Below, piece by piece: positions 1 to 6,841 of a DNA stretch of 9,997 nucleotides. The position numbers and the translations under genes are program-made. Under the pieces are notes generated by a model. It had not been told where the DNA came from. It did not search any database and was given only the letters and a program-made list of their open reading frames with translations. Positions within the stretch are counted from its first letter, which is position 1. Each line of letters starts with the position of its first letter. The stretch covers positions 1 to 9,997 of the forward strand of contig JAAZON010000641.1 of assembly GCA_012797725.1 (NCBI GenBank). Direction: 5' to 3'. Source of the DNA: SAR324 cluster bacterium. Its GTDB lineage: Bacteria > Bdellovibrionota > UBA2361 > JAAZON01.

Positions 1-672
1 CGTTATGCCGAAAACCGTAAATGGCGCGTGGAAGTAATGAGTGCGAGTGAAGCATCTGCTGGAGGATATAAAGAAATAATAGCTACAATAACAGGGCAAG
101 GGGCTTTCAGCCGTTTCAAATATGAACGTGGGGTCCATCGAGTGCAGAGGGTCCCAACCACTGAGGCGCAAGGACGTATTCATACTTCAACTGTAACAGT
201 TGCAGTGATGCCTGAAGCTGAAGAAGTCGAAGTGAAAATCCAAGATAAAGATCTAAGGATTGATGTTTACCGCGCAGGCGGTCATGGTGGGCAGAGTGTT
301 AATACAACCGATTCTGCTGTTCGCATAACACATCTTCCGACTGGGATTACTGTATGTATGCAGGATGAGAAGAGTCAGTTCAAGAACAAAGACAAAGCGA
401 TGAAAGTCTTACGTTCTAGACTTCTTGAGAAACAAATCGAGGAGGCTGATGCAGAAAGACGTGATCTTCGAAGAAGCCAAGTGGGGACAGGAGATCGCGC
501 GGAAAAGATCCGAACATACAACTTTCCACAGTCGAGAGTCACAGATCACAGAATAAGTTTATCGGTCTATTCACTCGATGCTGTAATGAATGGGGATCTC
601 GATCAACTGATTGATCCTCTGACAGCTTATTATCAAGCGGAAGCCTTAAAAGAAGGGGGAGCGGTTAACTAA
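1..672 (+). CDS. prfA: Peptide chain release factor 1, C-terminal part (5' truncated by window edge)
   Basis: Class I release factor that reads UAA and UAG in the ribosomal A site and triggers hydrolysis of peptidyl-tRNA. The frame is open from base 1 and ends at TAA 670-672, giving about 223 residues, against about 360 for a full RF1, so roughly the first 135-140 residues lie outside. The codon-recognition tripeptide is the RF1 PxT type, here P-T-T (nt 154-162), rather than the SPF of RF2. The universal GGQ catalytic motif sits at nt 286-294 in an [16 protein letters not shown] context, followed by HLPTGI, QDEKSQ.NK and RTYNFPQ.RVTDHR, all diagnostic of the family. It looks intact and functional. 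In many bacteria prmC, which methylates the GGQ glutamine, follows directly; no such gene follows here. Family assignment is essentially certain; the real start is not visible. Confidence 0.97.
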   Translation, partial: RYAENRKWRVEVMSASEASAGGYKEIIATITGQGAFSRFKYERGVHRVQRVPTTEAQGRIHTSTVTVAVMPEAEEVEVKIQDKDLRIDVYRAGGHGGQSVNTTDSAVRITHLPTGITVCMQDEKSQFKNKDKAMKVLRSRLLEKQIEEADAERRDLRRSQVGTGDRAEKIRTYNFPQSRVTDHRISLSVYSLDAVMNGDLDQLIDPLTAYYQAEALKEGGAVN

Positions 673-879
673 ATAGTTTTTAAGTTCCTGCTTAGAGTCT
701 GACTCGGAATAGGATACTAATTTCAGCATTCTCAAAGTTCTTTCAAAAGTACGCCGTTTACAAAGTATTTTCACAAGAACGATTGATCGGCCTATTGGAT
801 CTTGCCTTTCTGCGCAGACACAGACTGGCCTTGTTATTTGTTTCCCTTCAGGCTTGTAAGACGAGGTCTCGGCGAAGTC

Positions 880-931
880 GTGCCGCTTCTAATGATGGTC
901 GACAGTGAAAAAAGATTATTGAAAGCGGCAC
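880..931. repeat. 9-bp inverted repeat
   Basis: GTGCCGCTT at 880-888 is the exact reverse complement of AAGCGGCAC at 923-931, separated by 34 bp. No T-tract follows, so it is not a standard intrinsic terminator. It may simply be chance symmetry, given its short arms and long loop. Confidence 0.3.
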
Positions 932-1042
932 TAGACGAATGAAATTTGTGTCTTGTAGGGTGGTGGTAGAAGGAAGAGAGTAAAAAGCTTCGTTGAATAA
1001 CCAGCACTTTATCCGTGAGGCCCTAGGCAAGAGTTTCAATTA

Positions 1043-1056
1043 TCCAATGCATTGGA
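1043..1056. repeat. 14-bp perfect palindrome
   Basis: TCCAATGCATTGGA is its own reverse complement. It lies in non-coding DNA more than 300 bp upstream of the next clear gene, so no target gene can be assigned. A dimeric regulator site is possible but unsupported. Confidence 0.3.
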
Positions 1057-1378
1057 AGCATCAGCAAAAAAAGTCTAGTTTTTTCACCTTGCTTGCACTA
1101 CGGCAAGAAAAGCAAAAAATCACCTTCATTCCCCCTTAAATGCTTTACCATTCCAAATTATTATATGCTTTGCTAAGCCCATTGAATAATCTCAAAGATT
1201 TACAGACTGAAGTGGCTACTAGGTTTAGAGTCAACACTCAAGGCTGGCTTATGACATGTCTCCCTAGCAGTGGCGTTAAGCAAATTTTTGAGAAAATTGT
1301 TTGCAATTATAATTGCTCATAGAATTGAAAGCTTAAGAAACTTGCTAAGACATCTACAAAGCAGCATAGTCATCCACT

Positions 1379-1690
1379 ATGAGAAGTTTTAAATGTTTAA
1401 AGTGTGGAGCATGTTGTCATTGTTTCCCGATATTTGCATCTAGGAGTGATGCAAAACGAGAACCCAGGATCAAAGAATTTGGTAAAGAGTTGCAGCCTTG
1501 GCTCGCTACCAAGAAGTGGAGATATCAATTACATCCTCTTCCATTTTTAAATGGATGTGCCTTCCTTGACGAGAATAATAAGTGCCGCATTTACCAAACC
1601 CGGCCACTTAATTGCAGGAATTTTAAACCTGGGGGCTTTCAATGTATCGAAGCACGAAAAAGAGAAGACGACCAAGATCTCAATCTTTGA
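1379..1690 (+). CDS. YkgJ-family cysteine cluster (CxxCxxCC) protein
   Basis: Small soluble 103-residue protein of the YkgJ/CxxCxxCC family, predicted to bind zinc or an iron-sulfur cluster; the cellular role of most members is unknown. The N-terminal cluster C6-x2-C9-x2-C12-C13 (with C15 extra) begins almost at the start. The second half of the signature is GC60-x8-C69-RIY-x2-RP-x2-C79-R-x-F, followed by C89, so eight or nine cysteines are available. An in-frame TAG lies 12 nt before the ATG, so this start is fixed, although no clear Shine-Dalgarno sequence is visible. The protein is compact, at the short end of the family. It stands alone, with 700 bp of empty DNA before it and 209 bp after it to the next possible ORF. 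Fold assignment is strong; function is unknown. Confidence 0.88.
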   Translation: MRSFKCLKCGACCHCFPIFASRSDAKREPRIKEFGKELQPWLATKKWRYQLHPLPFLNGCAFLDENNKCRIYQTRPLNCRNFKPGGFQCIEARKREDDQDLNL

Positions 1691-1899
1691 AATAAATGTA
1701 AACACTTAACTTTTTTCTTGTAGTAATGAAAAATAACAATGGTTCATGAATAAATATTCCATAGAAAAAGATAATGATTTCAGCTAGCGTACAAAATTTT
1801 CTTAGATTTTTCCCCAAGTGGCTGAATCTGCTGTTATTATAAACAAATATTTGGTGAATTGAATTTGAGGGTTAGGCAGAGGTTTAAAGTGGGATTTAG

Positions 1900-2298
1900 A
1901 TGAGAGAGCTTCAGCAGAGAGAATATTTGCGAGAGGCCCTTCCAGGTTTATTAGTAGCCTTGATGTGTTTCTCCTGTGTGCTGTTCTTAATTGTGTTTCA
2001 GTTTGCACAATCCGGTTCAACTTTCCAGGCGACCCCACTGCGGCAAATATCAAAAGACACAAGTTCCTCAGATTTGGAGTATCGCAAACAAAGGCTAATT
2101 CAAGCCTGGAGACGCTTAATGCTTCGCTCCAAACAACAGAGCAGAAGCATAAGATTAAGTAAAAATTCAACCCCCACATCATGGCTTTCCGTGGGCTCTC
2201 CGAAAGCTCCAGGTTCAGAAGCTTCAGTTGCTTGTGGTTTTACCAGTATAGAGGAACAAATAGCTCAATCTTTTATATCCGTTCAGCCTCTCACATAG
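1900..2298 (+). CDS. Possible small single-pass membrane protein, hypothetical
   Basis: A 132-codon frame of uncertain reality. Residues about 14-37 form a hydrophobic stretch (LPGLLVALMCFSCVLFLIV) preceded by a charged segment with several Arg and Glu, as in a single-pass inner-membrane anchor. The remaining 95 residues are rich in Ser, Gln, Arg and Lys and show no motif. Against it: no strong ribosome binding site precedes the ATG (only GTGGGA, 6 nt before it), and two other long frames overlap, one on the same strand (1965-2162) and one antisense (1802-2182), so open frame length here says little. I prefer this frame because it has the most membrane-protein-like N-terminus. No family recognised. 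Confidence 0.35.
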   Translation: MRELQQREYLREALPGLLVALMCFSCVLFLIVFQFAQSGSTFQATPLRQISKDTSSSDLEYRKQRLIQAWRRLMLRSKQQSRSIRLSKNSTPTSWLSVGSPKAPGSEASVACGFTSIEEQIAQSFISVQPLT

Positions 2299-2495
2299 CC
2301 CGCGATTTTGCTGGATGAAAGACCTTAGCAGCTAATACACAAGAATGTATTTCATTCAAGCACGTGAATAACCATCCAACGCAGAACTTAAGTTTTCATC
2401 TTGTGTCTTTTTATCGGCTCTGAGAACTTGATTAGGAATAAATAATAATACGGTCAAGCCCTGCATTGCTTGTAAGGTCTTTTGAGCCGCTTTAA

Positions 2496-2502
2496 AGGAA
2501 GG
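2496..2502 (+). promoter_or_regulatory. Strong ribosome binding site of the small OMP gene
   Basis: AGGAAGG lies 8 nt before the ATG at 2511, the second-best Shine-Dalgarno match in the window. It fixes the start and suggests efficient translation, as expected for an abundant envelope protein. Confidence 0.7.
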
Positions 2503-2510
2503 TAAAAAAT

Positions 2511-3080
2511 ATGAAAAAATTTCTTGCAACGCTTCTTTGTGTTTGTCTCTTTTCAGCAGGTGTAGTGGTTGCTCAACCCATACTGAAATATAACAATCTT
2601 GATGTTGCTTATCGTCTGACAGACGAGGAGGATGTTGATAATTTTCACGGTCTTTTTACAAACTTATCTTATTCTTTCTTAGAGTACACATTTCTAAATG
2701 TTGGATATCAGTACGATGAAAATGATTTAATGGATGTTAACACCTTCCAATATGGAGGCGGTTTGTATTATCCAATAATACCCGAAGTGCATGTGGTTGG
2801 GCGGATCGGAGGTCAACATGCTGAGGCTGATGTGGATTATCTAGGTTCTGTTACTGATGATATCTTTTACATAGGGCCACAGCTCCGATGGGAAGCGATT
2901 TGTAAGATTCTGGAAATCAATGGTGCCTTTACATGGTATGATGGCGAAGGTGACACAGACCATGAGTTTGAGGTTGGAGCAGTCGTTGCTGCTACTGAGA
3001 ACTTAGGCCTAAACTTAAGCGCTCATTTCCTTGAGAATGACATTCAACAGTATGTTATGGGAATTAGACTCACCTTTTAG
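2511..3080 (+). CDS. Small outer-membrane beta-barrel protein (predicted)
   Basis: A 189-residue exported protein. Residues 1-21 form a Sec signal peptide (MKK, hydrophobic core, cleavage likely after VVA before QP). The mature 168 residues alternate aromatic and polar positions in short segments such as LNVGYQY, FQYGGGLYY, VVGRIGG, FYIGPQLRW, LEINGAFTWY, FEVGAVVA and LGLNLSAHF. The last segment, VMGIRLTF, ends in Phe, the usual BAM-recognition C-terminus. Size and pattern suit an eight-stranded OmpA/OmpW-like barrel, but I do not recognise a named family. Asp- and Glu-rich loops (TDEEDVDN, DGEGDTDHE) would face outside and could bind cations. A strong ribosome binding site lies 8 nt upstream; a terminator-like hairpin follows 16 nt after the stop, so it is likely monocistronic. 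Two Cys in the signal peptide and one at about residue 131 are unremarkable. Confidence 0.75.
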   Translation: MKKFLATLLCVCLFSAGVVVAQPILKYNNLDVAYRLTDEEDVDNFHGLFTNLSYSFLEYTFLNVGYQYDENDLMDVNTFQYGGGLYYPIIPEVHVVGRIGGQHAEADVDYLGSVTDDIFYIGPQLRWEAICKILEINGAFTWYDGEGDTDHEFEVGAVVAATENLGLNLSAHFLENDIQQYVMGIRLTF

Positions 3081-3096
3081 AAAATGATTTCACCAG

Positions 3097-3135
3097 CTCC
3101 CTCGTATTGATGATGTAGCATTTTTTACGAGGGGG
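3097..3135 (+). terminator. Terminator-like hairpin after the OMP gene
   Basis: CTCCCTCGTA (3097-3106) pairs with TACGAGGGGG (3126-3135), ten pairs including one G-U, with a 19-nt loop carrying a T run. It starts 16 nt after the stop codon. No U-tract follows the stem, so it is atypical for intrinsic termination; it may instead protect the mRNA 3' end. The GGGG of the 3' arm can alternatively pair with CCCC at about 3142-3145. Confidence 0.4.
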
Positions 3136-3278
3136 TAGTTTCCCCAATAGAGTTGCAACGGGAGAATCCTTTCTCTACCTACTTTTTTTCAATACCTTGA
3201 AAGGCTGAAGCAGCAAGTTTTTCTTTTACTGAAATATGAACTGATAATCACCATTAGTCAGTCTCGCTGTTTGCCTAA
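3136..3278. other. Non-coding spacer before the nested palindrome
   Basis: No gene and no clear promoter seen. Together with the hairpin before it and the palindrome after it, this makes a gene-free interval of about 400 bp between the OMP gene and the next CDS. Confidence 0.4.
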
Positions 3279-3412
3279 ATAAACCCTGCGCCAATGATTT
3301 TTAACAAAAAATCATTGGCCATAACAGGGCGTGTTAGACCTTGGCTTTTGCCCAAAATCTGCCTCGCCCGGCCTCATTGATTTTTGTTAAAAATGGATGA
3401 GGCTGGGTTTAT
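3279..3412. repeat. 134-bp nested palindrome (possible MITE-like element or structured RNA)
   Basis: The outer ends ATAAACCC (3279-3286) and GGGTTTAT (3405-3412) are exact reverse complements. Inside, the left arm is a 13-bp perfect hairpin (GCCAATGATTTTT 3290-3302, loop AACA, partner 3307-3319), itself enclosed by CCCTG/CAGGG. The right arm is a second hairpin (GCCTCAT 3371-3377 with ATGAGGC 3397-3403; inner ATTTTT 3380-3385 with AAAAAT 3389-3394). The two arms are related to each other in inverse orientation: the core TTTTTAACAAAAA of the left arm recurs as its reverse complement in the right arm. GGGCG (3327-3331) faces CGCCC (3365-3369), and the centre is GGCTTTTGCC (3343-3352). The ends read TA-AACCC and GGGTT-TA, compatible with a TA-targeting MITE, though a palindrome makes that automatic. 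It ends 14 bp before a candidate promoter. Confidence 0.75.
3290..3319. repeat. Perfect 13-bp hairpin in the left arm
   Basis: A 13-bp perfect stem with a 4-nt loop (AACA), the strongest simple hairpin in the window. It is A/T-rich at the loop end and GC-richer at the base. No T-run follows on either strand, so it is not a classic terminator. Confidence 0.8.
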
Positions 3413-3425
3413 ATGGGTATCATCG

Positions 3426-3453
3426 TTGAGTAAGCAAAGAAAAATGCTAGACT
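3426..3453 (+). promoter_or_regulatory. Candidate sigma-70 extended -10 promoter
   Basis: TTGAGT (3426-3431), a 16-bp spacer, then TAGACT (3448-3453) preceded by TGC, an extended -10 element. Each hexamer matches the consensus at four of six positions. Transcription would start near 3460, giving a leader of about 25 nt before the ATG at 3485. It lies directly after the nested palindrome. Confidence 0.4.
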
Positions 3454-3484
3454 TGCCTTCGGTGATTGCTATGAAAGGATGTTT

Positions 3485-4030
3485 ATGGAGTCAGTTGTTC
3501 AAGTAGGGAGAAGATTGAGTGAATTTCTAGACAGATTTAAGGATGAGTGCCTTGCACGCGTCAAGGGAGTGCAAATAGAGCCAAAACTTGAAGTCCTTCT
3601 GGGGCGCCTTCAGGCGGATGAGATGTTTAAGGATGCCCTTAAATCAGGAGAGGCTTTTTGGATTTGTTTTGATGAAGAAAAAGCGCCTGTAGGTACGGTG
3701 CCTCTTACTTATAAAGTGAAAGATTTAAAGGTAGAGCGAAGCCAAGAGAACCCTTCGCAAATTACATACCTTAAATTGAATTTTAATGTTGAAGCTGGCA
3801 TCTTTGGTTCTGATAGTAAGATTGAACTTGGGTTTTCGGAAGAAGGGAAGTTAATTTCTGGCAAGTTGCACAGGTGGGGATATTCAACATTTGGACCAAC
3901 AGGAGGTGAGCAATATACAGAGGAAGAAAAAGGATTTGTTAAAGCAATTAATTCTGATTTACGACTTTCTTGCAAAATATTAGCGGCACATTACAACCGA
4001 GAAGTTGGTCCCATGCAGGTTAGAGTTTAG
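3485..4030 (+). CDS. Hypothetical soluble protein, unrecognised family
   Basis: A 181-residue protein without signal peptide or membrane segment. I choose ATG 3485 over ATG 3479, two codons earlier, because AAGGA (3475-3479) lies 5 nt before the former and overlaps the latter. Residues about 1-65 look helical and charged (RRLSEFLDRFKDECLARVKG, then a second helix LQADEMFKDALKSG). Residues about 60-140 look like a beta meander with alternating strands (AFWICFDEE, PLTYKVKDLKV, ITYLKLNFNVEAG, SKIELGFSEEGKLISGKLHRWGYS), followed by a C-terminal helix with SCKILAAHYNREVG. Composition is balanced and coding-like. I recognise no catalytic motif and no family, and the neighbours give no functional hint. 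It is preceded by the nested palindrome and promoter, and followed by a weak terminator. Confidence 0.8.
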   Translation: MESVVQVGRRLSEFLDRFKDECLARVKGVQIEPKLEVLLGRLQADEMFKDALKSGEAFWICFDEEKAPVGTVPLTYKVKDLKVERSQENPSQITYLKLNFNVEAGIFGSDSKIELGFSEEGKLISGKLHRWGYSTFGPTGGEQYTEEEKGFVKAINSDLRLSCKILAAHYNREVGPMQVRV

Positions 4031-4043
4031 AAAGGGCTGTCAC

Positions 4044-4071
4044 AGCAAGTTGTTTCAGCACTTGGCTTTTT
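4044..4071 (+). terminator. Weak intrinsic terminator after the hypothetical gene
   Basis: AGCAAGT (4044-4050) pairs with ACTTGGCT (4060-4067) with one bulged base and a 9-nt loop, and a five-T run (4067-4071) follows. It lies 14 nt after the stop codon, the right place for a Rho-independent terminator, but the stem is short. Confidence 0.35.
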
Positions 4072-4090
4072 GAAGTCTTATAGTGATAAA
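4062..4090 (+). promoter_or_regulatory. Candidate promoter of the HAD / membrane protein unit
   Basis: TTGGCT (4062-4067), a 17-bp spacer and GATAAA (4085-4090), each matching four of six consensus positions. It overlaps the weak terminator hairpin above and would give a leader of about 75 nt. Only suggestive, since AT-rich spacers produce such matches by chance. Confidence 0.25.
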
Positions 4091-4173
4091 ATTTCAATTG
4101 CTTTATTGGAAGGTGATGAAACTACCTCAAAACCACGTGGGTTCTGAGAGACATAATTTTAGTAAAAACTGTT

Positions 4174-4866
4174 ATGGCAAAGCTTAGTTTGCAGGCAATC
4201 TTTTGGGATAACGATGGTGTGCTTGTTGACACCGAGATCCTTTACATGAAGGCCACAAAGGAAGTTTTAAGTAAAAATGGTGTTGAGTTAACAGAGGATC
4301 TTTACAGAGAGCATTTTTTAAAGAAAAGCAGTGGATTAAGTTCACTACTACCCAATTATGCTCACCAAGCAATTTCCAAGCTTCGACAAGAGCGAAATGA
4401 GATTTACTCTAGATATTTAAGTACTGAAAATGTCCTGATCGCTGGAGTCTCTGAAGTGTTAAACGAGCTCTATGGAAGGTATAAGATGGGAATTATCAGC
4501 AGTTCGAGAAGGGATCATTTCGATATAATCCATTCAAGAACTGATATTCTGCGTTTCTTTGATTTCATTCTTACAGAAGGTGATTATGATTTTGCGAAAC
4601 CACATCCCGCTCCGTATTTAAAGGCCCTTAATATCGTTAATCTCCCACCAAGAAATTGTTTAGCAATAGAGGACTCCTTTAGAGGACTTTCTGCAGCAAA
4701 AGCGGCAGGCATTCCTTGTTGTCTGGTGAGAAGTCCTTTCATTAAAGACCCAAGTATTTTAATGCCTGATTTTACTTTGAATAGTATTAGGGATTTGCCT
4801 CAACTCGTAAGAGAGAACTACAATTGGTACCAATATTCTGAGGAAAAGAATAGTATTGGTTTTTAG
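4174..4866 (+). CDS. HAD-superfamily hydrolase, beta-phosphoglucomutase / phosphoglycolate phosphatase-like
   Basis: A 230-residue cytoplasmic HAD enzyme acting on a small phosphorylated metabolite through an aspartyl-phosphate intermediate. Motif I is DNDGVLVDTE with nucleophile D12 and acid/base D14. A helical cap of the C1 type follows (about residues 20-90). Motif II is the SSS of GIISSSRRDH (about residue 110), the motif III lysine lies in FAKPHPAPYLKAL (about residue 147), and motif IV is AIEDSFRGLSAAKAAGI (about residues 168-184). All catalytic residues are present, so it should be active; DxDG with this cap fits both sugar-phosphate phosphatases and beta-phosphoglucomutases and the sequence does not decide. 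No Shine-Dalgarno sequence precedes the ATG, so start and translation efficiency are uncertain. The 3' end overlaps the next gene, suggesting coexpression, and its substrate may be a sugar phosphate linked to that membrane protein, which is inference. Confidence 0.9.
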   Translation: MAKLSLQAIFWDNDGVLVDTEILYMKATKEVLSKNGVELTEDLYREHFLKKSSGLSSLLPNYAHQAISKLRQERNEIYSRYLSTENVLIAGVSEVLNELYGRYKMGIISSSRRDHFDIIHSRTDILRFFDFILTEGDYDFAKPHPAPYLKALNIVNLPPRNCLAIEDSFRGLSAAKAAGIPCCLVRSPFIKDPSILMPDFTLNSIRDLPQLVRENYNWYQYSEEKNSIGF

Positions 4867-6694
4867 CGAATCTCTCATTCATATAATGAAAATATTTGAT
4901 ACCAAGAATGGTCATTGGAAAAGATTGCCAAGCTTAGGAAGCATTTTGGCAATGCTTCTTTTCTTTACCTATCTTTACCTTTTTCTTTGGGCAGACTCGG
5001 ATCAACTTCAGGGGATGGCGCAATATTGGTTCAACCCAAAATGGGCGACCGACGATTCGACTCAACAAACCTTTCCGTTTTTACGAGCATTATATCCTGG
5101 CCTATTCGACAATGATTTCGTAGCCAAAATGATGATGAACTACATTCCTCCACTTCATTATTGGCTTGGGTTTTCAATAACTCTTCTTACTAAAGACCCC
5201 GTCATGACTGGTCATTGGTTAATGCTAATACAGTTAAGCCTGACTTTAGTTTTTTTATTTGGGGCGGTCTACTATCTTGCAGGAAGCCCCGCAGCCTTTT
5301 TTGCAATCACATGGTTTCTTCATACAAAACAAGTTGTGCAAAGAATGCCTGGAGGCCTTCCCAGAGGCTGGTCCACAGTGATTCTTTCTGCCTATTTCTT
5401 TCTGATTGTAAAAAAATCTCATAGAGGCATACTTGCTCTGTTATTAATAGGAAGCCTTATTCATCAACCATCCACACTGATTGTTAGCGCAGCCTATGGC
5501 TTGTATTTGCTCTGGCAAGTAATATGGCCATCTTCAAGGCTGCACTTTAAAAAGCATTTTTTTGTTTTTCTCGCATTTTGTCCGCTGTTATTAGTGATTA
5601 CTTTATGGTCTGCTTCGAAGCCAAGCGAATTTGGTAATATGGTGACATATGAACAGGCACTTAATAAGCCGGAATTCTCATCCAAACTTCCAAAAGGTCG
5701 CTTTGCCTTTGTGCCATTTAAAAGCATTAAAGCCGAAGTTTCGGCAAATGCTTTTCATGCATTTGCAAACACTAGGGCATTTCCACATTTTAAATCAATA
5801 TGGTGTCAACCGTTCTATCCAGTTACCATACTGCTTTCGCTTGTGCTTGTTGGAGCGACTCTGAGAAGAAAAGTAGTAATCCCGATATGGCTTTGGGCTT
5901 TTGCTGTGGCAGCGGCTGTAATCTATATTGCATCCCGAATCTTAGCTTTTCGGCTTTTTGTCCCAGATCGCTATTTGCAGTCTCCGTTTGCATTGTTCTT
6001 CATAGTTGCTTTCACGGTGGCAATATGGAGGCTATTTACTGAATCTAATTTGAGTAAAGGCATTGAGTATAAGTATTCAAGATCAACCATGTCGCTTCGG
6101 CAAGAGTTATTGGGTGTTGTAGCCTTAAGCTTATTGGGACTTTTCGTGTACAGCGGTTCTGGAAGTGGGCTTCATCCGCCAACAAATTTTAATTATCCGA
6201 GAGATAGTCGTGGAAGGGTATTCGAATGGGTGAGAAAGCATACGCCGCAGAATTCGCTTATTGCCGGAGACCCCATATTTATTGATCCAGTGCAACTATT
6301 TGGAGAAAGAGCAGGCTATATTACGGCTGAAACAGCGCATCCCTTTTACGACAAGTATTGGGTCGAAGCTTTGCGTCGGCTCGAGATATCAGTGAAAGCC
6401 CATTATGCAGAAACTGTTAGCGATTTTGTCGCCTTTCTTGAAGCAGAGAAAGTGGATTTCTTTATTTTTGACCGCAAAAAATTCGTGATGGGAGATAAGG
6501 TCAAGTATCGTTATTTTAATCCCTTATATTACTTGGTGGAATCTCTAACAAGCGGACGTTCTTTAGATAGCTATGTGTATTCTCAGCTTGAGAAAATGGA
6601 TAAAGACGAAGCAAGAACATTCTTGGTCTTTAGAGATGACAGAGCTTTGCTTGTGGACATAAAGGCGCTGAAGGATTACCTAAATGTTCGCTGA
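4856..6694 (+). CDS. Polytopic GT-C-like membrane protein with C-terminal soluble domain
   Basis: A 612-residue inner-membrane protein with about 11 hydrophobic segments (roughly 28-46, 97-112, 118-140, 144-158, 173-186, 190-205, 208-224, 234-252, 322-336, 341-364, 375-394, 417-433) and a soluble C-terminus from about 435. The first large loop is acidic (D48, D66-D67, D85, D87), where GT-C lipid-linked-sugar glycosyltransferases carry their acidic motif. It also holds the LRALYPGLFDND..NYIPPLHYW pattern and, later, GGLPRGW and HQPS, which I associate with large uncharacterised membrane families resembling GT-C enzymes. The C-terminal part includes FEWVRKHTPQNSLI and ERAGYITAETAHPFYDKYW. Start: TTG 4856 has GAGGA 11 nt upstream and overlaps the HAD gene by 11 bp; ATG 4886 has no ribosome binding site but would give a tidier N-terminus. 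Glycosyltransferase activity is inference. Confidence 0.8.
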   Translation: MVFSESLIHIMKIFDTKNGHWKRLPSLGSILAMLLFFTYLYLFLWADSDQLQGMAQYWFNPKWATDDSTQQTFPFLRALYPGLFDNDFVAKMMMNYIPPLHYWLGFSITLLTKDPVMTGHWLMLIQLSLTLVFLFGAVYYLAGSPAAFFAITWFLHTKQVVQRMPGGLPRGWSTVILSAYFFLIVKKSHRGILALLLIGSLIHQPSTLIVSAAYGLYLLWQVIWPSSRLHFKKHFFVFLAFCPLLLVITLWSASKPSEFGNMVTYEQALNKPEFSSKLPKGRFAFVPFKSIKAEVSANAFHAFANTRAFPHFKSIWCQPFYPVTILLSLVLVGATLRRKVVIPIWLWAFAVAAAVIYIASRILAFRLFVPDRYLQSPFALFFIVAFTVAIWRLFTESNLSKGIEYKYSRSTMSLRQELLGVVALSLLGLFVYSGSGSGLHPPTNFNYPRDSRGRVFEWVRKHTPQNSLIAGDPIFIDPVQLFGERAGYITAETAHPFYDKYWVEALRRLEISVKAHYAETVSDFVAFLEAEKVDFFIFDRKKFVMGDKVKYRYFNPLYYLVESLTSGRSLDSYVYSQLEKMDKDEARTFLVFRDDRALLVDIKALKDYLNVR

Positions 6695-6793
6695 GTTTTT
6701 TGTTTCTCTGACCCGCGCATCCTTGAAAGTGTTAAATGTAATTCAGCTGTGCTCGGGCTAATGCTTCAATTTTTGTTGGTGATAGTTATCATA

Positions 6794-6823
6794 TTGTCGG
6801 TAAAAAGTATTTCGAGTTATCAT
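6794..6823 (+). promoter_or_regulatory. Candidate promoter of the secreted Gly-rich protein gene
   Basis: TTGTCG (6794-6799), an 18-bp spacer and TATCAT (6818-6823, five of six consensus positions). A start near 6830 would place the 18-bp palindrome just inside the transcript. Moderate at best. Confidence 0.3.
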
Positions 6824-6841
6824 CCTAGCTATTGTTGAAAT

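Larger units (their letters stand above)
673..1378. other. Gene-poor spacer of about 700 bp between prfA and the CxxCxxCC gene
   Basis: I find no convincing gene here. The frame from about 790 to 942 gives a protein-like run ending in EKRLLKAALDE, but it has no good start or ribosome binding site and no homologue I recognise. An ATG frame at 1140-1322 (60 codons) also lacks a Shine-Dalgarno sequence. Two local symmetries are visible: a 9-bp inverted repeat GTGCCGCTT/AAGCGGCAC (880-888 and 923-931) and a perfect 14-bp palindrome TCCAATGCATTGGA (1043-1056). The spacer may hold decayed coding sequence, a small RNA, or only regulatory DNA. Confidence 0.5.

Noticed and set aside
848..1039. 63-codon antisense frame after prfA
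   Set aside because: Short, no ribosome binding site and no recognisable domain.
1140..1322. 60-codon forward frame in the spacer
   Set aside because: No ribosome binding site, no motif and no coding-like composition; probably chance.
3273..3338. Integron attC-like site (GCCTAAA ... hairpin ... GTTAGAC)
   Set aside because: GTTAGAC fits the GTTRRRY core and the left hairpin gives an attC-like stem, but the partner GCCTAAA does not fully match RYYYAAC. No second attC, integrase or cassette spacing occurs in the window, and the symmetry continues well beyond this half.
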